Assembly (NCBI GenBank): GCA_036477795.1
Contig: JAZGDL010000435.1
Location: 1-63,721 of the forward strand
Direction: 5' to 3'
From: JAZGDL01 sp036477795
Lineage (GTDB): Bacteria > Planctomycetota > Phycisphaerae > UBA1845
DNA length: 63,721 nucleotides
The notes beneath the pieces are model-generated. The model saw nothing but the letters and a program-made list of their open reading frames with translations. It was not told the origin of the DNA and ran no database searches. The position numbers and the translations under genes are program-made. Below are positions 6,330 through 16,200 of this stretch, in pieces (the first letter of the stretch is position 1; every line of letters starts with the position of its first letter).

Positions 6330-8318
6330 AAATCGTTCCCCGGCGAATCCGAGGGATTCCTCGAGCCAGTCGTCGGAGCGTAGAACAGCGCGGCGTTGCG
6401 CGAAAGCCATTCGCTCGGCGCGGCGTTGGGCGCGGTTAAAGGCGGCGCGGGTCAATGAAGCCAAGTGATTGTTGCGTTCATTGACGGTGAGCTTTCGCAG
6501 GAATCGCCGGGCTCCCGGGGCGAAGCGGACGAGAAGGTCATCCTCAAGGCTTAGCAGGGCGACGGCGGAACCCGGGTCGCCCTGGCGGGCGGCGCGGCCG
6601 AACAACTGACGATCAATTCGCCCGGCGGCGTGGCGCTCAGATGCGACGACGTGCAGACCGCCGATCCCAGCGACGCCACGGCCCAGCTTGATGTCGGTGC
6701 CCCGACCGGCCATGTTCGTGGCCACGGTGATCGCCCCGCGTTGACCCGCTTGGGCGATGATGTTGGCTTCAGCCTCGTGCCGCACGGCGTTGAGGACCTG
6801 ATGTTTCAGCCCGGCTGTGGTGAGCAACGCGCTCAGACGCTCGCTATCCTTGACGCTTCGTGTGCCGACGAGCACCGGCTGCCCGTTGTCATGAACCTGT
6901 CGAACCTCATCGACAATGGCTTGCCACTTGGCGTCCGCCGTCGGGAAACAGCGATCGTGCTGCCGGCGGCGTTGCACGGGTCGATGAGTTGGAATGACCA
7001 CAACGGGCAGACCATAAACCCGCCAGTATTCGCTACGTCCTTCAATGACCGTGCCGCTCAGTCCCGACACTTTGACGTACATTCGGAAGAAACGCTGAAA
7101 ACTGATCCGGGCTTGCGTGATCTTGGGGGGATTGACGGTAACTTTCTCTTTGGCTTCGATGGCTTGGTGAAGCCCGTCGCGCCAGGTCCGGTCGGGCATG
7201 GTTCGACCCGTCGATTCGTCGACGATGACGATTTTGTCGTCGGCGATTATATATTGCTTGTCACGATGGAAGAATTCCCTGGCGGACAGCGCTTGGGTGG
7301 TCAGTTCCTCGCCGCGTCGTTGAGAGCGCCACAGGCCACCCAATGGGGATGACATTGCGTTCAGGCGGCGACGGCCATTTTGGGTCAGTGTGACTTCGTT
7401 GTATTGAGCAACGACGATATAATCCTCGAGGGGTTGAAGTTTCGCCGCGAGCGTCGCAGCCTCTGTGTAGCATTGCACTTGTTCGGCGTTGGGAGCCTCG
7501 CCGGAAATGATCAGCGGCGTCACGGCTTCATCGAGTAGAACGGAATCGGCTTCGTCTATGATGGCGCAGTGCAACCCTCTTTGAACGACTCGCTCCTGCG
7601 GATCGTAACGGTGGACGATTCCGTCGATCAGAACTTCCGACAGGTTCCGTCGGCCTGCGAGCACGAGCCGATCGCGAAGAAAATCAGCGGTGACCTCCTT
7701 GTTGGTGCAATAGGTCATGTCGGCGTGGTAGGCGCGGCGCCGTTCGGCGGGGGGCGTGTCCTGCTGAAGGGATGCCACGGTCAATCCGCAACATTGGAAG
7801 ATGCCGGCCATCCACTCCGCATCGCGCCGGGCCAAATAATCATTCACCGTGACGACGTGGCAGCCTCGGCCGCGCCAACCGACGAGCGTGGCAGCCATGG
7901 CGGCGACCAGCGTCTTGCCCTCTCCCGTGGCCATCTCACAGATGCAACCGCCGTCGCAGGCCAGCGCTGCGGCGATCTGTACGCGGAATGGCCGTTCTCC
8001 AATCTTGCGAAAAGCGATCTCGCGGATAATGGCCAGCGCTCGATCGACATCGTGCCGGGACTCTCTACCGCATCGGAATAGCTCCGCAAGTGGACCAGTG
8101 GTTTCTCGCAGATGTTTGTCTGATACGGTGAGAAACTCGCGCTCCATGCCCAGAACGGCGTCGGCGCGTCGTAGAAAATGGCGCGGTCCGGTTTGAAATC
8201 GCCGTATCACGCCGCGCAGCACATCCCATCCCGCATCCAGTCCCGTCGGCAGGGCCCGCAATCTTGCAGGATTCGACAGGCTGCGCCACGTTGAACCGAT
8301 GGTATGGGACACGGTCAT
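6327..8318 (-). CDS. Short SecA paralogue (accessory preprotein translocase ATPase)
   Basis: The protein has 663 residues against about 900 for housekeeping SecA. It carries the SecA DEAD motor: MATGEGKT (Walker A, about 129-136), VNDYLARRDAEWM, DEADSVLLDEA (Walker B, about 255-265), then the preprotein-binding region, FFRMYVKVSGLSGTV, NMAGRGTDIKLG and DRQLFGRAARQGDPG. It ends just after the start of the helical scaffold (RRAERMAFAQRR), so the two-helix finger, helical wing and zinc-binding tail appear absent. The start is set at 8,318 because ATGA there overlaps the TGA of the M50 gene, which implies translational coupling; a start at 8,363 is open but would overlap by 49 bases. It is likely dedicated to the substrate of this cassette and not the general SecA. 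Confidence 0.9.
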   Translation of the reverse strand: MTVSHTIGSTWRSLSNPARLRALPTGLDAGWDVLRGVIRRFQTGPRHFLRRADAVLGMEREFLTVSDKHLRETTGPLAELFRCGRESRHDVDRALAIIREIAFRKIGERPFRVQIAAALACDGGCICEMATGEGKTLVAAMAATLVGWRGRGCHVVTVNDYLARRDAEWMAGIFQCCGLTVASLQQDTPPAERRRAYHADMTYCTNKEVTADFLRDRLVLAGRRNLSEVLIDGIVHRYDPQERVVQRGLHCAIIDEADSVLLDEAVTPLIISGEAPNAEQVQCYTEAATLAAKLQPLEDYIVVAQYNEVTLTQNGRRRLNAMSSPLGGLWRSQRRGEELTTQALSAREFFHRDKQYIIADDKIVIVDESTGRTMPDRTWRDGLHQAIEAKEKVTVNPPKITQARISFQRFFRMYVKVSGLSGTVIEGRSEYWRVYGLPVVVIPTHRPVQRRRQHDRCFPTADAKWQAIVDEVRQVHDNGQPVLVGTRSVKDSERLSALLTTAGLKHQVLNAVRHEAEANIIAQAGQRGAITVATNMAGRGTDIKLGRGVAGIGGLHVVASERHAAGRIDRQLFGRAARQGDPGSAVALLSLEDDLLVRFAPGARRFLRKLTVNERNNHLASLTRAAFNRAQRRAERMAFAQRRAVLRSDDWLEESLGFAGERF

Positions 8319-10486
8319 AGACGGAATCGCTTCTGAATCAATTGTTCGATGGACCGCCACCACTGCAGCGCGAGCGGCTTGGCCGGCAGTGCAAAACGGA
8401 CCACGACGCGCTGGCCCGCATAGAAAAACTGCTGACCGGCGGGTTCAATGCGGACTTCAAAGAACGGTTCGGCCGCTTTTCGTCCGGTGGGGTCATCGGC
8501 CTTGGTCTCGACGCTTCCTCCGGCGAAGATGCTCAAGGACTGAGCGGGCAGTTGTTCCTGGCCGGCGGGGTATATCTCGGTGATCGTGCCGCGCCATTGG
8601 ATGTCCGGGCGCGACCTCGCCCGGATTTCGACCTCCGGACGCGCGTCGCTCACGAGAATGGCAGCGGTGTATTGGTCGGCGGTGGCCCGTATGCAAAAGT
8701 CGGTCAGGTCGGCCACCATGCCGATGGGTTCGCCTCGGCGAACATAGGCGCCGATCCGGTTCTCAATACCTGGCGAAATCCAAGTGCCCGCGAACGGTGG
8801 ATAGATGGCGAGCGAGGCCAGTTCCTCGTGCTTTCGCGTGATCTGATCGTCCAGCGCGGTGGTCTGCTCCTCGAACACTTGGACGGCGGCCATGTCACTG
8901 TCCCGCAGAGCCCACCTCCGGCGCACTTCGGTTCCGCGTCTTTCCGCGAATAGGCTGCTCAGTTCCATGACGAGCTGCGCATTGTCGGCCTCCACGAGCG
9001 TCGCTTCGCCGGGCCTCGCCGCCGATCCCGAAGATGCGGCGCGTCGAATGAATCCGTCGGCCCGGGCGTGCACAATCGCGATGCGGCGCGGTTCCACGAC
9101 TCCTTCCGCGCGGAGATGATCGGGCACCGGGATCAGGCACATGGCGCAGGCGGTGCCGCCAACCATGGCGCTGATTGTACCAACGGCCCGGCGCCGAACG
9201 CGTGCTAATTCGCCGCTGGTCGCCAAGTAGTGGATCAGAGTAAAAAGCGGGACCAGGCCCATGGTGACGACGGCGCCCATCGCCAGGATGGCGCCGAGGA
9301 AGAAGAGCTTATCGGCGATGAACAAGATGATGGCTACGGCCACGATTGTGCGATAGATCGTAGACGTCACGGCGTAGAAAAAGAGCCAGCCGTGTTCGCG
9401 AGCCGTGCATGGATGGACGACGCTCTTGAGGCCCCAGAGGTAACGCTTCACCAGATAGTAGATGTACCGGCGGCTGCGCGTGGCGAGGTTCGGGATTTCC
9501 AACAAGTCCGACAGTATGTAGTAGCCATCGTAACGTAGAAGAGGATTGACATTGAACAGCAGTGTGGACACGCCGGAAATGAAAAGGACATTGTAGGCCA
9601 AAGCGTTCGTCAGTGTCCCTTGAGACGTGTTCGTCCAGACCAGGGCCGCGACACCGGCCAGGGCGAACTCTGCCAGGATTCCCGCGGCGCCGACGACAAT
9701 GCGCTGCCATTTGCTTCGAAACGTCCATGCGCTGGAGGCGTCGACGTATGGGACCGGCGTGAAGACAAGCAGCATGATGCCCATTTCGTGGACGTCCCCT
9801 CCGGTTCCATTGAGCCGTCCAAACCGCTTGCAGGCAAATGCGTGCCCAAACTCGTGGAACACTTTCGTCAGTACGAAGCAAACATAAAGCCAAGGGAGGT
9901 TGTCCTGGCTCAGAACGCCCGAAGCGTGGTTCTGCAGCGCCTCCCAGTGCCCGGCGAGGCTGACGAGGCCGAGGATCAGCAGCGCGCATACAGCGCCTCC
10001 GCCGTACCAGGTGAACGCACGTCCGAACAGCCATACCCAGCGGTTCAATAAATGATTGGGGTTGAACAAAGGTATCTTGGCGAACAAGATGCTGGATAGT
10101 CGTCCCTGTATTTCCCGCTTGATCCGCTTGCGGTACCGGCGGAAGAGCACTTCCGAATCGCCGGGCAGCTCGCAATAGAGCAGATTGGCGGCGTATAACC
10201 GGCCGAGCAGTTCAACGACTTCATTCTGAGTCGGGGCATCGTCGCCCAGCCGATCGTTACACAGCGTCCAGGCGTCCGCGACGCGGCGCCGCCCGTCCAG
10301 GAGGGCCATGAAGTAATAACCGGGCTCGTTCAACCGAAAGTGCTGGTTGTTGGCCGAGTCCCGCGCGACATGCCAGGTTCTCCCGCGAAACTGCTGCCGG
10401 TAGACGTGCACGGTGGTTCGCAATCGCGGTGACAGATCGGCGACCTTGTGCCAGGATTCACTGAAGGTGGTTCGCAAGGTCGTCAT
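8315..10486 (-). CDS. PqqD-like / M50 site-2 protease / HlyD-like fusion, membrane
   Basis: The protein has 723 residues. Residues about 25-105 (WHVARDSANNQHFRLNEPGY, LLDGRRRVADAW, LLGRLYAANLL) read as a PqqD-like, RRE-type winged helix. A multi-spanning membrane domain follows, with HEFGH at 211-215 and NPLLRYDGYY at about 314-323. These are the zinc-binding HExxH and the third-ligand Asp motif of M50 site-2 proteases. After further membrane helices the C-terminal half (about 455-723) is a HlyD-like biotinyl-lipoyl/beta-barrel segment (FAGTWISPGIENRIGAYVRR). The combination suggests a membrane protease joined to an envelope adaptor, with a cytosolic leader-binding domain. It is coupled to secA by an ATGA overlap. 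The M50 site looks intact, so catalysis is plausible. The substrate is not shown; the LEPR-XLL giant next door is the obvious candidate. Confidence 0.88.
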   Translation of the reverse strand: MTTLRTTFSESWHKVADLSPRLRTTVHVYRQQFRGRTWHVARDSANNQHFRLNEPGYYFMALLDGRRRVADAWTLCNDRLGDDAPTQNEVVELLGRLYAANLLYCELPGDSEVLFRRYRKRIKREIQGRLSSILFAKIPLFNPNHLLNRWVWLFGRAFTWYGGGAVCALLILGLVSLAGHWEALQNHASGVLSQDNLPWLYVCFVLTKVFHEFGHAFACKRFGRLNGTGGDVHEMGIMLLVFTPVPYVDASSAWTFRSKWQRIVVGAAGILAEFALAGVAALVWTNTSQGTLTNALAYNVLFISGVSTLLFNVNPLLRYDGYYILSDLLEIPNLATRSRRYIYYLVKRYLWGLKSVVHPCTAREHGWLFFYAVTSTIYRTIVAVAIILFIADKLFFLGAILAMGAVVTMGLVPLFTLIHYLATSGELARVRRRAVGTISAMVGGTACAMCLIPVPDHLRAEGVVEPRRIAIVHARADGFIRRAASSGSAARPGEATLVEADNAQLVMELSSLFAERRGTEVRRRWALRDSDMAAVQVFEEQTTALDDQITRKHEELASLAIYPPFAGTWISPGIENRIGAYVRRGEPIGMVADLTDFCIRATADQYTAAILVSDARPEVEIRARSRPDIQWRGTITEIYPAGQEQLPAQSLSIFAGGSVETKADDPTGRKAAEPFFEVRIEPAGQQFFYAGQRVVVRFALPAKPLALQWWRSIEQLIQKRFRL

Positions 10487-10498
10487 GGTGCTTCAATG

Positions 10499-10575
10499 AA
10501 TGGCGAATAGCGAATGGAGAATTCAGAAAGGGGATTGACTCATCATTCGCTATTCGCCATTCGCTATTCGCCATT
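10499..10575. repeat. 19-bp perfect inverted repeat between cassette genes
   Basis: AATGGCGAATAGCGAATGG (10,499-10,517) is perfectly inverted at 10,557-10,575. A further partial ATTCGCTATTCGCCATT copy overlaps the right arm from 10,545. It fills the 107-base gap between the GAF-HlyD and M50 genes and could form a strong hairpin in the mRNA, changing the ratio of the two products. Confidence 0.75.
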
Positions 10576-10593
10576 TCCCTTATGCAGTCGTGG

Positions 10594-12522
10594 CTACCAC
10601 CAAAGTTGCATCCGCACCCAGTTGACGAATGGGCGCGTCCAGATCCACAGGTAGCTGCGGCGGTCCACATCGATTTTGGCGGTGCCCGCCATGCCGGGGC
10701 GAAGCCAGGGACGCGACTCGCCCAGGCGAACGCGCACCTTGAACACATTGCGCCCCTCGGCGACCTCGGCTACGGGATTGATGTGCTCGACCGTGAATGG
10801 CAGCAGGTCGCCGGGCAGCGATGCGGAAGCCAACCGTCCGGTCTGGGCGAGTCGGATGTCGGGGATCTGATCCTCGGGGATGGCGATCTCTGCGCGGAGG
10901 TCGTCCAACGGCGTCACTTCGAACAGCAGGTCGCCGGTCTTGAAGGGAGCCCCGAGCTGACGCTCGAGGTCTCCGGAGATGACGACGCCGGATGTAGCGG
11001 ACCGGATTTCGGCTTGAGCGATCTTATAATCGAGCAGATCGATCTGGGCCTGGATCCGGGCGGCTTGCGCCTCTGCGATCTGGGCCTCAGCCTCCTCGCC
11101 TCTACGCCGAGCCAGGGCTGCTCGCTTCGTTTCAGCCGAGGCTTCCGCCCGGGCCGAGGCGAGCTGCAATCGCAGTTCTGCGGTCTCGAATGTAGCCAGG
11201 ACCGTCTCGCCGGCGCGAACGGAATCGCCGATCTTGACGTGCACGTCTTCCAGGTATCCATCGAACGGCGCCGGCACGATCTGCCGTGTGCTAGGCTCAA
11301 TGACGAACGACCCTTCCGCCCGGTATTGGCCTTTGACCAGCGTGAGAAACAGCGCGGCTGCAAAGCCCAGCAGCGACAACACCTTGGCCCAGGTGTGCGT
11401 AGGGCCGACCAGGGCAGCCAGCCCACGCCGTATGGTCCTCGCTGCCCGGGCGCCGAACCAACGATCCCGCTCATAGAGATCCACGAGTCGCGCAGTGCAC
11501 AGATCGATAGCCAAACGTAGTGTGCGAACCTGGGCCGCATCCAAAGGGTCATCCAGGGGCCGGTCGATGGTCAGCACAGCGCATGACTCGGCAACGGGCC
11601 GGGCGGAGGACCGCCCGGCGCCGGTGTGGCGAATCGGTATGCTGCACACGGATACGGGGCCGTGGCGTGCGGAGAACTCGGCAGCGGCGCGATATACGTA
11701 ACGTGCGGCAGGGTCTGCCGGGTAGACAACCTCAACGTCCTGGTCGAACGATTCCTCCATGGTCGCTTCGAGGTCCTGAACGAGTTGCGTCCGGCGATCG
11801 AACCGTTCGGTGTGACTGAGGGCCCGCAGGACGACGTAGCGCCCCTGTCGAAAGCCAAGTCCGACGCGTTGCCCGTGCCACCGCGAGGCCACCTCGTTGC
11901 ACAAAGTCATGGCCGTGCTCAGGAATCGGTCGTGCTCGTTGACCGCGGCAACCACCTCCAAAGCCACTTTCATGTGCCGAAGGTCGTCATCGCGGGCTTC
12001 CAGCGTCAGCCTCATTTCGTACAGGCTGAGCAGTTGCATGGACAGTTCGAGGCGTTCGCGCCGGGTCTGGAGCTCAGCCGATGAGTCCGCGGCGATCACG
12101 AAGGCGGCCGCCCCGCGTACGGTCGAGGTGCTGCGAATCGGGATGGTCAACACGTGGCGGAGTGATGAACCGGGCTGAGGGCAGCCAGGCTCCGATCTGT
12201 CGTCGGAATCGGTGTCACGTAGTGGCACGATAAGAGTTCCGGCGTCGGAGGCATTGAGTTTCTTCGCCGCTTCGGCTGCGATCGCCAACCAGACCATGGG
12301 CGTGGAGGATTCGGTGCAACGCGGGTGAATGGCCAGGGGCTGGGCGACGCCGTCGGCATTGATTCGCAGGATGGCGCCACGTTCGGCGCCGGCCATGGCG
12401 CATTGTCCCGCGAGGAGATGATCCAGGAACTCGTCCGGCGGGCCCTCGAAGTGCGCCAGTTGCTCCAATGAGACGGCGCCGGGCGACGTCCCGGTCCAAG
12501 CTGGCCTAGCAACGTTCTCCAC
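10594..12522 (-). CDS. GAF-domain / HlyD membrane-fusion chimera
   Basis: The protein has 642 residues and starts at a GTG (12,522). The N-terminal 345 residues look like two GAF-type sensory domains: one at about 20-155 (LLAGQCAMAGAERGAILRIN and LRHVLTIPIRS) and one at about 170-345 (NEVASRWHGQRVGLGFRQGR and GPVSVCSIPIRH). A single transmembrane helix (WAKVLSLLGFAAALFLTLV, about 377-395) leads to a HlyD-type adaptor with a lipoyl half (QIVPAPFDGYLEDVHVKIGD), an Ala/Arg/Glu-rich coiled coil (about 450-510), a second lipoyl half (SATSGVVISGDLERQLGAPF) and a C-terminal barrel. The arrangement puts a possible ligand sensor in the cytoplasm on the same chain as a periplasmic export adaptor. It sits in the cassette between the DUF3467 and M50 genes. 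Confidence 0.85.
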   Translation of the reverse strand: MENVARPAWTGTSPGAVSLEQLAHFEGPPDEFLDHLLAGQCAMAGAERGAILRINADGVAQPLAIHPRCTESSTPMVWLAIAAEAAKKLNASDAGTLIVPLRDTDSDDRSEPGCPQPGSSLRHVLTIPIRSTSTVRGAAAFVIAADSSAELQTRRERLELSMQLLSLYEMRLTLEARDDDLRHMKVALEVVAAVNEHDRFLSTAMTLCNEVASRWHGQRVGLGFRQGRYVVLRALSHTERFDRRTQLVQDLEATMEESFDQDVEVVYPADPAARYVYRAAAEFSARHGPVSVCSIPIRHTGAGRSSARPVAESCAVLTIDRPLDDPLDAAQVRTLRLAIDLCTARLVDLYERDRWFGARAARTIRRGLAALVGPTHTWAKVLSLLGFAAALFLTLVKGQYRAEGSFVIEPSTRQIVPAPFDGYLEDVHVKIGDSVRAGETVLATFETAELRLQLASARAEASAETKRAALARRRGEEAEAQIAEAQAARIQAQIDLLDYKIAQAEIRSATSGVVISGDLERQLGAPFKTGDLLFEVTPLDDLRAEIAIPEDQIPDIRLAQTGRLASASLPGDLLPFTVEHINPVAEVAEGRNVFKVRVRLGESRPWLRPGMAGTAKIDVDRRSYLWIWTRPFVNWVRMQLWW

Positions 12523-12580
12523 GGTCCAATCTCGGCAATGTCTCGGCGCCTGGCGCTCCCCGCGTATCCAACAAGTTGTC

Positions 12581-12955
12581 CTAGGCGGGTTTGCGACGTT
12601 GGGCGACGTTCAGCTCCAGCGGGCCGAATTGTTCCTCGTATCGCTTAATCTGCTGTCCCAGCGAGATGGCCAGCCTCTTGGCGGAATAGTAGTTCATCAC
12701 CACGCGATCGCCGACCGTAAACACGCAATTGACAGTGTTGTCGTCCTTGCGGACCGGCTGTGCATGGTCGATAAGGTTGACGCCGAAATCGATGATCACT
12801 TCCTCGGCGGTGAACTGTGTGCGGAAACCGTTGGCATAGGTCGTGCGCAGATCCCGTTGATCAACACGCAGCCGAACCTGACGCTTACCGACCTGATCCT
12901 GCGCTTGCTGCTCGACCTGCTCGTCTGCCGTATCGTTTTGTTTCGGAGTGTCCAT
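12581..12955 (-). CDS. DUF3467 family protein
   Basis: The protein has 124 residues and is cytosolic with no signal peptide. The motif order RTTYANGFRTQFTAEEVIID, VGDRVVMNYYSAKRLAISLG and RYEEQFGPLEL matches DUF3467, a small family of unknown function. AAAGGCGG lies about 9 bases before the ATG. It is the first gene of the minus-strand cassette and is followed after 58 bases by the GAF-HlyD gene. Its position suggests a chaperone or assembly factor for the export system, but nothing in the sequence shows this. The N-terminal 30 residues are acidic and Gln-rich. Confidence 0.8.
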   Translation of the reverse strand: MDTPKQNDTADEQVEQQAQDQVGKRQVRLRVDQRDLRTTYANGFRTQFTAEEVIIDFGVNLIDHAQPVRKDDNTVNCVFTVGDRVVMNYYSAKRLAISLGQQIKRYEEQFGPLELNVAQRRKPA

Positions 12956-13052
12956 TTCGGTCTACCGCCTTTCTGCCAAAATCGAGATCACGCCTCAGCG
13001 AGCCCCCCTCCCCAAACTGAGAAGTGCCCGTACCAAGCCGGGATCGAACTAG

Positions 13053-13081
13053 AGCATATCCGACGTGCGGTTGATTCGCAA
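13053..13081 (-). promoter_or_regulatory. Candidate promoter for the secretion cassette
   Basis: On the minus strand TTGCGA (13,081-13,076) and TATGCT (13,058-13,053) are separated by 17 bases, about 100 bases before the DUF3467 ATG. The 325-base divergent region 12,956-13,280 otherwise holds only the Shine-Dalgarno sequence of the giant gene (CGGAGG, about 13,269-13,274). No clear plus-strand promoter was found, though GATAGTATACG at about 13,184-13,194 is AT-rich. Confidence 0.35.
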
Positions 13082-13280
13082 TTCAGAATCCAGAAGACCG
13101 CATGTCGGAGCCATCAGCAGCCTCAAGTGTCGCTTCAAGGCGATAATCGGCCGTTTTTGTTGTGGCAGCCGGGGGGACATGGTGATAGTATACGTCTGGA
13201 TATTGTGACGGGAAAGGGCCCACCGGCACATACCTACCGTCAAAACGAGGGCTTGGTCATTTAGGTCACGGAGGCACGGC

Positions 13281-16200
13281 ATGCGCACATCGACGTCCGA
13301 GGCGCGTGATGGGGGCTACTACTTTGAGCCGCTCGAGCCGCGAGTGTTACTCAGCGGCACGATGTTAACCCTCGACAGGCCCGACGAGCTGTTGGGCAAC
13401 CCGGGCGGGATGACGATCGACGCCGGCGACCGTGCTGCGTTCGAGGAAGGGTTGTCGGCGGTTCGATCGGTGCTCGAATCCGTCAGCGTGCTGGACGAGT
13501 ATCTGGCGCAACTTCCGCTTGTCGGGGGCAGTGTGCTCGACCGCCTCCCATCATTCGACGCCTTACAAGACCAAGTCATCGATCAGATCGAGAGCTTCTT
13601 CCAAGACAACCCGGCTCCGGTCGTGTCGTTGTTTGAGTCACACTTCGAGGGGCTGGGCTGGACGGTCGATTTCAACGCCGTCACGCACGAACTGTCCGCC
13701 AGCGTGCCCGTCAACATCGACGTGACGCTGACGGAGCAGGACGTCGACCTGAGTTCGCGGGATCCGATCGAGCTTAGCGGTGGAGACCTTTCGTTGGGGT
13801 TGGATCTGCCGAGTATGGATGTCCACGGACAGCTCGACTTGGACATCACCTTCGGCGTGGATTTGGATAACTCGGCGTTCTTCACTCAGGTTCCGAACTT
13901 CACGGCAACATTGGACGCCGGAGCCGACCCGCTGAATGCAGAGGCGACGCTGGGGTTCCTGGCCCTTTCGGTTGTCGGTGGCTCGTTGGACTTCCAGGCG
14001 GGTCTGGATATCGACATCGGGAACGGTCAAGTCCTGACCCTCTCGCAGCTTCAGAACACCCCGATTTCGCAACTTGTCGACGTGAACGTCGATCCGAGCT
14101 CGTCGATTTCAGCCGAGTTGCCACTGCAACTCACCGCCGGCGTCGGCAACCTGTTTACCCTCAGCGGAACGCCGCACGTGACGTTGTCGGTATCGGACCT
14201 GTTCGGCGTTTCCGACGGACCCACGTTTGATTACCAGGTTCAGGATCTTGACCAGTTGTCGGACTTCGAGGTGGCCTCTCCGGCGGCTGTGATCAGCGCG
14301 TTCAGCCAACTGGCCAACTGGTTTAACAACTTCGGTCTTAGCGAAGTATTCGATCTGGAACTGCCCTTCCTGGACGGTGTGGACCTATCGGCGCTGGACC
14401 TGGGCGAGGCGATGACCCAAGCCTTCACCGAACAGTTGCAGGCGATTCGGTTGACAGCCCCGAACAACGCCCCAACGGGGATGGTGACCGCCAACCTCAC
14501 CCTTCGGCTCAACGATCAGCAGAACGTCTCGGTGGGGATTTCGGGCAACTTTGCCAACACCGATGCCCTGGTCACAACCATCAACACTCAATTGACCACA
14601 AAGCTGAGCCAGCTTTTCGACGAGAACGAGGTGGACTTCCGCGGGATGGTTGAAGCGAACAATGCCAACGGGCGTGTCGAGTTCGTGGCCAACCCAAGCA
14701 AGGTGACGCAGGTGCGCGTCTCCTACACCGGGATGCAAGGCTTGGGGTTCGAGCAGAACCAGGAGGCGTCGGGGTTGGCCTTCGATTCCATCCAGAGCCT
14801 GGCAACGCTGCTGGGCAATGCGCTGGAGGGCAATACGCTGGGTCTGGCTGCCCAGGTCGGTGTCAACCCGACGTACGACCCCGAAACGCATGAGTTGACC
14901 TTCAACGTTGCGTTCACAGAAGAACTCGTCTCGGTTAAGGAGCCGCTGAGTTTCGGCCACGACTTCGGCGCGCTGGGCGCGATCAACACGTCGAGCACCA
15001 TGTCGTTCATGTCGACGGTTTCGGGTGCGTTCACCTTCGGGTTCCTGCTCCAGCCGTTGGCACCGGACTTCGTGTTGACGGATCAGACGTCGCTGGACCA
15101 ACTCGTGGCGCTCAACGGGTTCAAGAACAAGACGTTCGCGGACCTGTTGGCCTCGAGCGGACACGAACTGACGATCACCTTGCGCGATGGCACGACGCAC
15201 AACATTGATCTGAATGGGGCCTCGACGATCGGCGACGTGAGAAACCTGATTCAGACGCAGTCGCCGGTGACAGTGCAAATCAACGACGATCAAAACGGTC
15301 TGGACCTGATCCATCCCAACAACGTCAGCGGAAGCAGTAATTTCACGGTGCGTGCAGCCAACAGCGCGTTCGCCATCTACGCGCTGGGATTGCTGGCCAC
15401 CGGTGAGGAGTCGGGCGGGCAATGGGTCATCAGGGGCACGCCGTTGCACGGGGAGACGCTGGCAGACCGGATGTTCCTGCGCGACGATGCATCCATCGGC
15501 GGGCGGATCGACGCTATGGCGGCGGACATCGACGCCAGCGCGATGTTCGGCCGCAACCCGGTCGAAGAGGATCGTTTCTTCGTCGAGATCGGCATCGTGG
15601 ACGGCGGGGCCGTGGGATCGGCCGAGATCACAGTCGGATTGGCTGACCCCGACAATAGCGGCAACATTTTCCTCTCCGAATTGATTGACGCGGTCGCCGA
15701 CGACGTCACCAGCATCATCGATGCGTTCTCGCCCGATCCGACCGGGCACTTCATTGTCAATCTTCCGGTCGAGGTTTCATTCCTGAACATCGAGACGTCC
15801 CCCATGCCGGGCGAGGGCCCGCGGATCGTGCTGGAGTGGGACGCATCGGACCCGACCACCATCGAGCCGATGTTCCTGAATCTGGAGGACCTGCTCAGCT
15901 TCGAGAACGTGGGCGTCAGTGACATCATCTCGGCACTGACGGGGCCGGGCGGGTTAATCGACTATCTGCGCCAGATCGAGGGCGTCGACGAATTCTTCAC
16001 CATGGACATCCCGCTGCTGGATGCGAGCCTCGGCGACCTGGTGGACTTCGTCGACCGCTTTGCGGCGGACTTCGAGAAGTTTGAGCAGTCGCCGGCGTCG
16101 AGTCTGCAAACATTGGCGCAGAGCTTGGCCCAGACGTTGGGCATCCCCGCGTCTCTGGTCGACGTGGCGTTCGATTCCGTCTCAGCGCCGTCCACGTCAG

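Noticed and set aside
8299..10175. Several open frames opposite and across the M50 gene
   Set aside because: Shadows in other frames; the M50 frame carries HEFGH and the paired motif.
14385..15749. Minus-strand frame of about 454 codons
   Set aside because: Antisense shadow of the giant gene in GC-rich DNA; no recognisable domain or ribosome site.
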